Below, piece by piece: positions 6,804 to 8,466 of a stretch of 8,466 bases of DNA; the first letter of the stretch is position 1; every line of letters begins with the position of its first letter. Made by a program: the position numbers and the translations under genes. The notes under the pieces are model-generated. The model was not told the DNA's origin, ran no database searches, and saw only the letters and a program-made list of their open reading frames with translations. This DNA is from Salinimicrobium gaetbulicola (lineage in GTDB: Bacteria > Bacteroidota > Bacteroidia > Flavobacteriales > Flavobacteriaceae): assembly GCF_042676025.1 (NCBI RefSeq), contig NZ_JBHTJP010000027.1, forward strand, positions 1 to 8,466, written 5' to 3'.

Positions 6804-7520
6804 ATGGATTACAATAAATATACTGCACGCGAATTAAATGATATGGCTAAGACATTTTCATCTATTCGTTCAGAGGTCGAAGCCAACTCAAATTTGTTTA
6901 GAATCGTATATGACGACGAAGCTGAAATTCATATTGAGTATTTAAGCTTCACAACTGAGTTCTACTTTAAAATTTCCAATCCCAGACTAGAGAAGAATTA
7001 TGTTTATTATGACCTAAATTATAGACCGGGTGATCAGGCAAATAATTCCATTCGTGGTACGAAAAACACATCATCGGATGGAAGGCTTATGAGCGAGTTG
7101 AAAAATTGGATGAATTTGGTTAAAAACATACACGACGTAAAAAAAAGGATCCATCCAAGCAGTAAAAATTTAAATCACTATAAAGAAAAGTTATTCGAAT
7201 CCTTTTCATTTATGGAGGATGAAAATGATGATAAACCTCTCGAACCTCAAAAACAGGTTGAATTATCCAATTTTTTAAATCTCTTGATTGAAAACTTCGA
7301 AGATGACCCAGATATTGATGATGAAATTATTCAAGAATTAAAATTGTTAAATGAAAACATTCCTGCTCTCACCCAATTACAAATAAAAAATCAAATAAGT
7401 TGGACATTTGCAAAAATCATGTTTAAAGGGATTGACGTTTTAAATAAAGTAACAAAAGTGGGAACTGATGCAGGTATAGGTTTTTTATTTATTGAGGGAA
7501 TTAAAACCTATATAGCTTAA
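6804..7520 (+). CDS. Unrecognised 238-aa cytoplasmic protein
   Basis: I do not recognise this family. The ATG at 6804 is 37 bases after the R' core and no clear Shine-Dalgarno is present. The product has no signal peptide. Residues about 1-25 look helical (YTARELNDMAKTFSSIRSEV). Residues about 30-75 look beta-rich with many aromatics. The middle is basic (KNIHDVKKRIHPSSKN) and is followed by a very acidic stretch (about 137-175). The last 45 residues are amphipathic to hydrophobic (SWTFAKIMFKGIDVLNK, then GIGFLFIEGIKTYIA) and could bind a membrane or mediate oligomerisation. It is the only gene in its cassette and, with the PIN pair and the nuclease, one of the non-exported ones. A defence or stress role would fit the context but nothing in the sequence proves it. 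Confidence 0.8.
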   Translation: MDYNKYTARELNDMAKTFSSIRSEVEANSNLFRIVYDDEAEIHIEYLSFTTEFYFKISNPRLEKNYVYYDLNYRPGDQANNSIRGTKNTSSDGRLMSELKNWMNLVKNIHDVKKRIHPSSKNLNHYKEKLFESFSFMEDENDDKPLEPQKQVELSNFLNLLIENFEDDPDIDDEIIQELKLLNENIPALTQLQIKNQISWTFAKIMFKGIDVLNKVTKVGTDAGIGFLFIEGIKTYIA

Positions 7521-7536
7521 ATCAAATAAAAACGTA

Positions 7537-7672
7537 TGCTAACATCGGTTAACGAGCAAATAGCGGAAGATTCTTCTAAAATGACATTTTTGACTACCTT
7601 TAAAAAGATAACTTAACCGGATAAATTCACGTTTCCCAAGCCCGCTACTTGCGTTAACCGGAGACGTTGTGC
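7537..7672 (+). repeat. attC-like site 6 (main family)
   Basis: R'' TGCTAAC (7537-7543), AT, L'' CGGTTAACG, extra AG and arm CAAATAGCGG. The 28-bp core is at 7578-7605. The opposite arm is CCGCTACTTG, then L' CGTTAACCG, GAGAC and R' GTTGTGC (7666-7672). At 136 bp it is the longest site seen here. Confidence 0.9.
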
Positions 7673-7688
7673 ACAATTTAAAAGACCA

Positions 7689-8231
7689 ATGAAAATAACC
7701 TTTTTAATAGTATTTTTTTCTACACTTTCTGCATTCAGCCAAGAAATCAAGTACGAACTTATTTTCAGAGATTCTTGTTCTGGGAAAATTGTTAATAGCC
7801 ATTTATACCATCTCGAAAGGAATGGAAAATTATACTCGACATTCGAGTCAGATAACGGAACAATTCCGCTTCCTGAAAAAGGAGTTTACAAACTTTTCGC
7901 ATCAGAAATAGGAGAAGTTCATCAAGTTGAAATAAACGAGGAGATGAATTCAGACACTTTATATATACCTAAAATCAGAGAATTTCTTGTAACTCACACC
8001 AAACCGAATTATATCTTTAGAAAATGCGACAAAAAAATTGATGGATATGAAACTGGTTACTACTCGAATGGTTCTATTCGGTTAGTTGCGGAGTTTAAGA
8101 ATGGACTCGTAATTGGGGAATTAAAAAGATTTTATCAAAACGGAAAAATAGAAGAGATTTCAATTTATGACAAACGTGGTTTTTTGACCAAAAAAACTGA
8201 ATTTGATAAAAATGGAGAAATAATAGAATAA
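7689..8231 (+). CDS. Exported protein with MORN/YwqK-like repeats
   Basis: This 180-aa protein has a signal peptide (MKITFLIVFFSTLSAFSQ, cleavage near residue 18). The N-terminal part (about 20-100) is beta-rich and not recognised. Residues about 118-180 hold roughly three 22-residue repeats of the MORN_2/YwqK type: GYYSNGSIRLVAEFKNGLVIG, then ELKRFYQNGKIEEISIYDKRG, then FLTKKTEFDKNGEIIE. Known: such repeats form extended beta-hairpin stacks. Bacterial copies are common in Bacteroidota, where they are sometimes annotated as YwqK-family antitoxins. Inferred: a periplasmic or surface protein of unknown binding partner. The signal peptide and single-gene cassette argue against reading it as the antitoxin of an intracellular pair. 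The ATG at 7689 is 23 bases after the R' core and the stop is 6 bases before the terminal site. Confidence 0.85.
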   Translation: MKITFLIVFFSTLSAFSQEIKYELIFRDSCSGKIVNSHLYHLERNGKLYSTFESDNGTIPLPEKGVYKLFASEIGEVHQVEINEEMNSDTLYIPKIREFLVTHTKPNYIFRKCDKKIDGYETGYYSNGSIRLVAEFKNGLVIGELKRFYQNGKIEEISIYDKRGFLTKKTEFDKNGEIIE

Positions 8232-8237
8232 AACTGT

Positions 8238-8371
8238 GCACAACATCGGTTAACGAGCAAATAGCGGCAGACCATCGAAAAATGACATTTTTGACTACCT
8301 TTAAAACGATAACTTAACCGACAAATAACCGTTTCCCAATCCGCTACTTGCGTTAACCGGAGACGTTGTGG
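8238..8371 (+). repeat. attC-like site 7 (main family)
   Basis: R'' GCACAAC (8238-8244), AT, L'' CGGTTAACG, extra AG and arm CAAATAGCGG. The 28-bp core is at 8279-8306. The opposite arm is CCGCTACTTG (8341-8350), then L' CGTTAACCG (8351-8359), GAGAC and R' GTTGTGG (8365-8371). R'' and R' pair at six of seven positions even across two different cassettes. Confidence 0.9.
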
Positions 8372-8440
8372 GCAATTAATAACAACCGAAGTTCAAATCT
8401 CTTCTTAATGTCTAACATAACTTGATAATAAAATGTAATT

Positions 8441-8466
8441 ATGACTGAATTTTGGGAATCTGCCTA
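8441..8466 (+). CDS. Start of the next cassette's gene (partial; methyltransferase-like N-terminus possible)
   Basis: An ATG at 8441 opens a frame (MTEFWESA) that runs off the window. It lies 76 bases after the R' core, within the range of the other cassettes. An earlier ATG at 8408 gives only five codons. From memory, MTEFWE-type starts occur in a group of Bacteroidota SAM-dependent methyltransferases, but eight residues cannot establish that. Confidence 0.4.

Larger units (their letters stand above)
1..8466 (+). mobile_element. Integron-like gene-cassette array (7 complete cassettes, 2 partial)
   Basis: Eight related imperfect inverted-repeat sites separate single genes, with one two-gene unit, all on the + strand. 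Taking the crossover after the G of each GTT core, as in known integrons, the cassettes run 102-1549, 1550-2703, 2704-3435, 3436-6015, 6016-6767, 6768-7666 and 7667-8365. A previous cassette is cut at the left edge and a further one at the right edge. The first bases of each cassette are the reverse complement of the bases just before its own terminal site, as expected if each unit can exist as a circle. Seen: site repetition, orientation, tight packing and complementarity. Known: this is the layout of integron cassettes with attC sites (R''-L''-spacer-L'-R'). Inferred: mobility by an IntI-type tyrosine recombinase. No integrase or attI is visible, so a CALIN-type array or another recombinase remains possible. 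Confidence 0.85.

Noticed and set aside
1424..8371. The repeats as a CRISPR array
   Set aside because: The repeats are 132-136 bp, internally palindromic and separated by whole genes of 0.5-2.4 kb, not by short uniform spacers.
1424..8371. The repeats as MITEs or insertion-sequence ends
   Set aside because: There are no flanking direct target duplications. The cassette-specific complementarity at cassette ends, with a fixed GTT, fits attC-type recombination rather than transposition.
1424..8371. Site stems as intrinsic terminators
   Set aside because: The stems are interrupted by roughly 100-bp loops and not followed by a T-run on the + strand.

Overview
The window is AT-rich and looks like a Bacteroidota genome, probably a flavobacterium. 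The reasons are exported proteins whose signal peptides end in ...SQ or ...AQ, a carboxypeptidase-regulatory-like domain followed by an EEVVVTGY stretch, YwqK/MORN-type repeats, and genes that mostly lack a Shine-Dalgarno sequence. No marker gene is present, so the taxonomic call is inference.

The organising feature is an integron-like gene-cassette array. Seven complete cassettes and two partial ones lie head to tail. Every gene is on the + strand and each cassette ends in a structured attC-like site of 132-136 bp. The sites are at 1-107 (partial), 1424-1555, 2577-2709, 3308-3441, 5887-6021, 6639-6773, 7537-7672 and 8238-8371. Stop codons lie 6-17 bp before the sites and most starts lie 16-76 bp after them, so almost all non-coding DNA is recombination-site DNA. 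There is no other gene-free stretch above 300 bp. No integrase is in the window.

Cassette contents in order: (1) an unrecognised 259-aa protein overlapping a PIN-domain nuclease, a toxin-antitoxin-like pair; (2) a PD-(D/E)XK nuclease-like protein; (3) a small lipoprotein; (4) a 793-aa exported protein joining an erythromycin-esterase-like domain to a carboxypeptidase-regulatory-like domain and a Bacteroidota-type C-terminal region; (5) an exported protein interrupted by a 198-base N gap; (6) an unrecognised 238-aa protein; (7) an exported protein with MORN/YwqK-like repeats; (8) only the first 8 codons of a gene. The genes share no pathway. What they share is the mobility system and, in several cases, export.

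The most notable observations concern the sites. Each complete cassette carries its own 10-bp tag, perfectly complementary between its two ends. The complementarity continues to 14 positions, with an invariant A opposite C at position 11. Together with A-C mismatches inside the site stems, this makes the bottom strand fold better than the top strand. Six of the eight sites also share an identical 28-bp core in the central spacer. Cassettes 1 and 2, the nuclease cassettes, carry divergent site bodies. All alignments and counts were made by eye.
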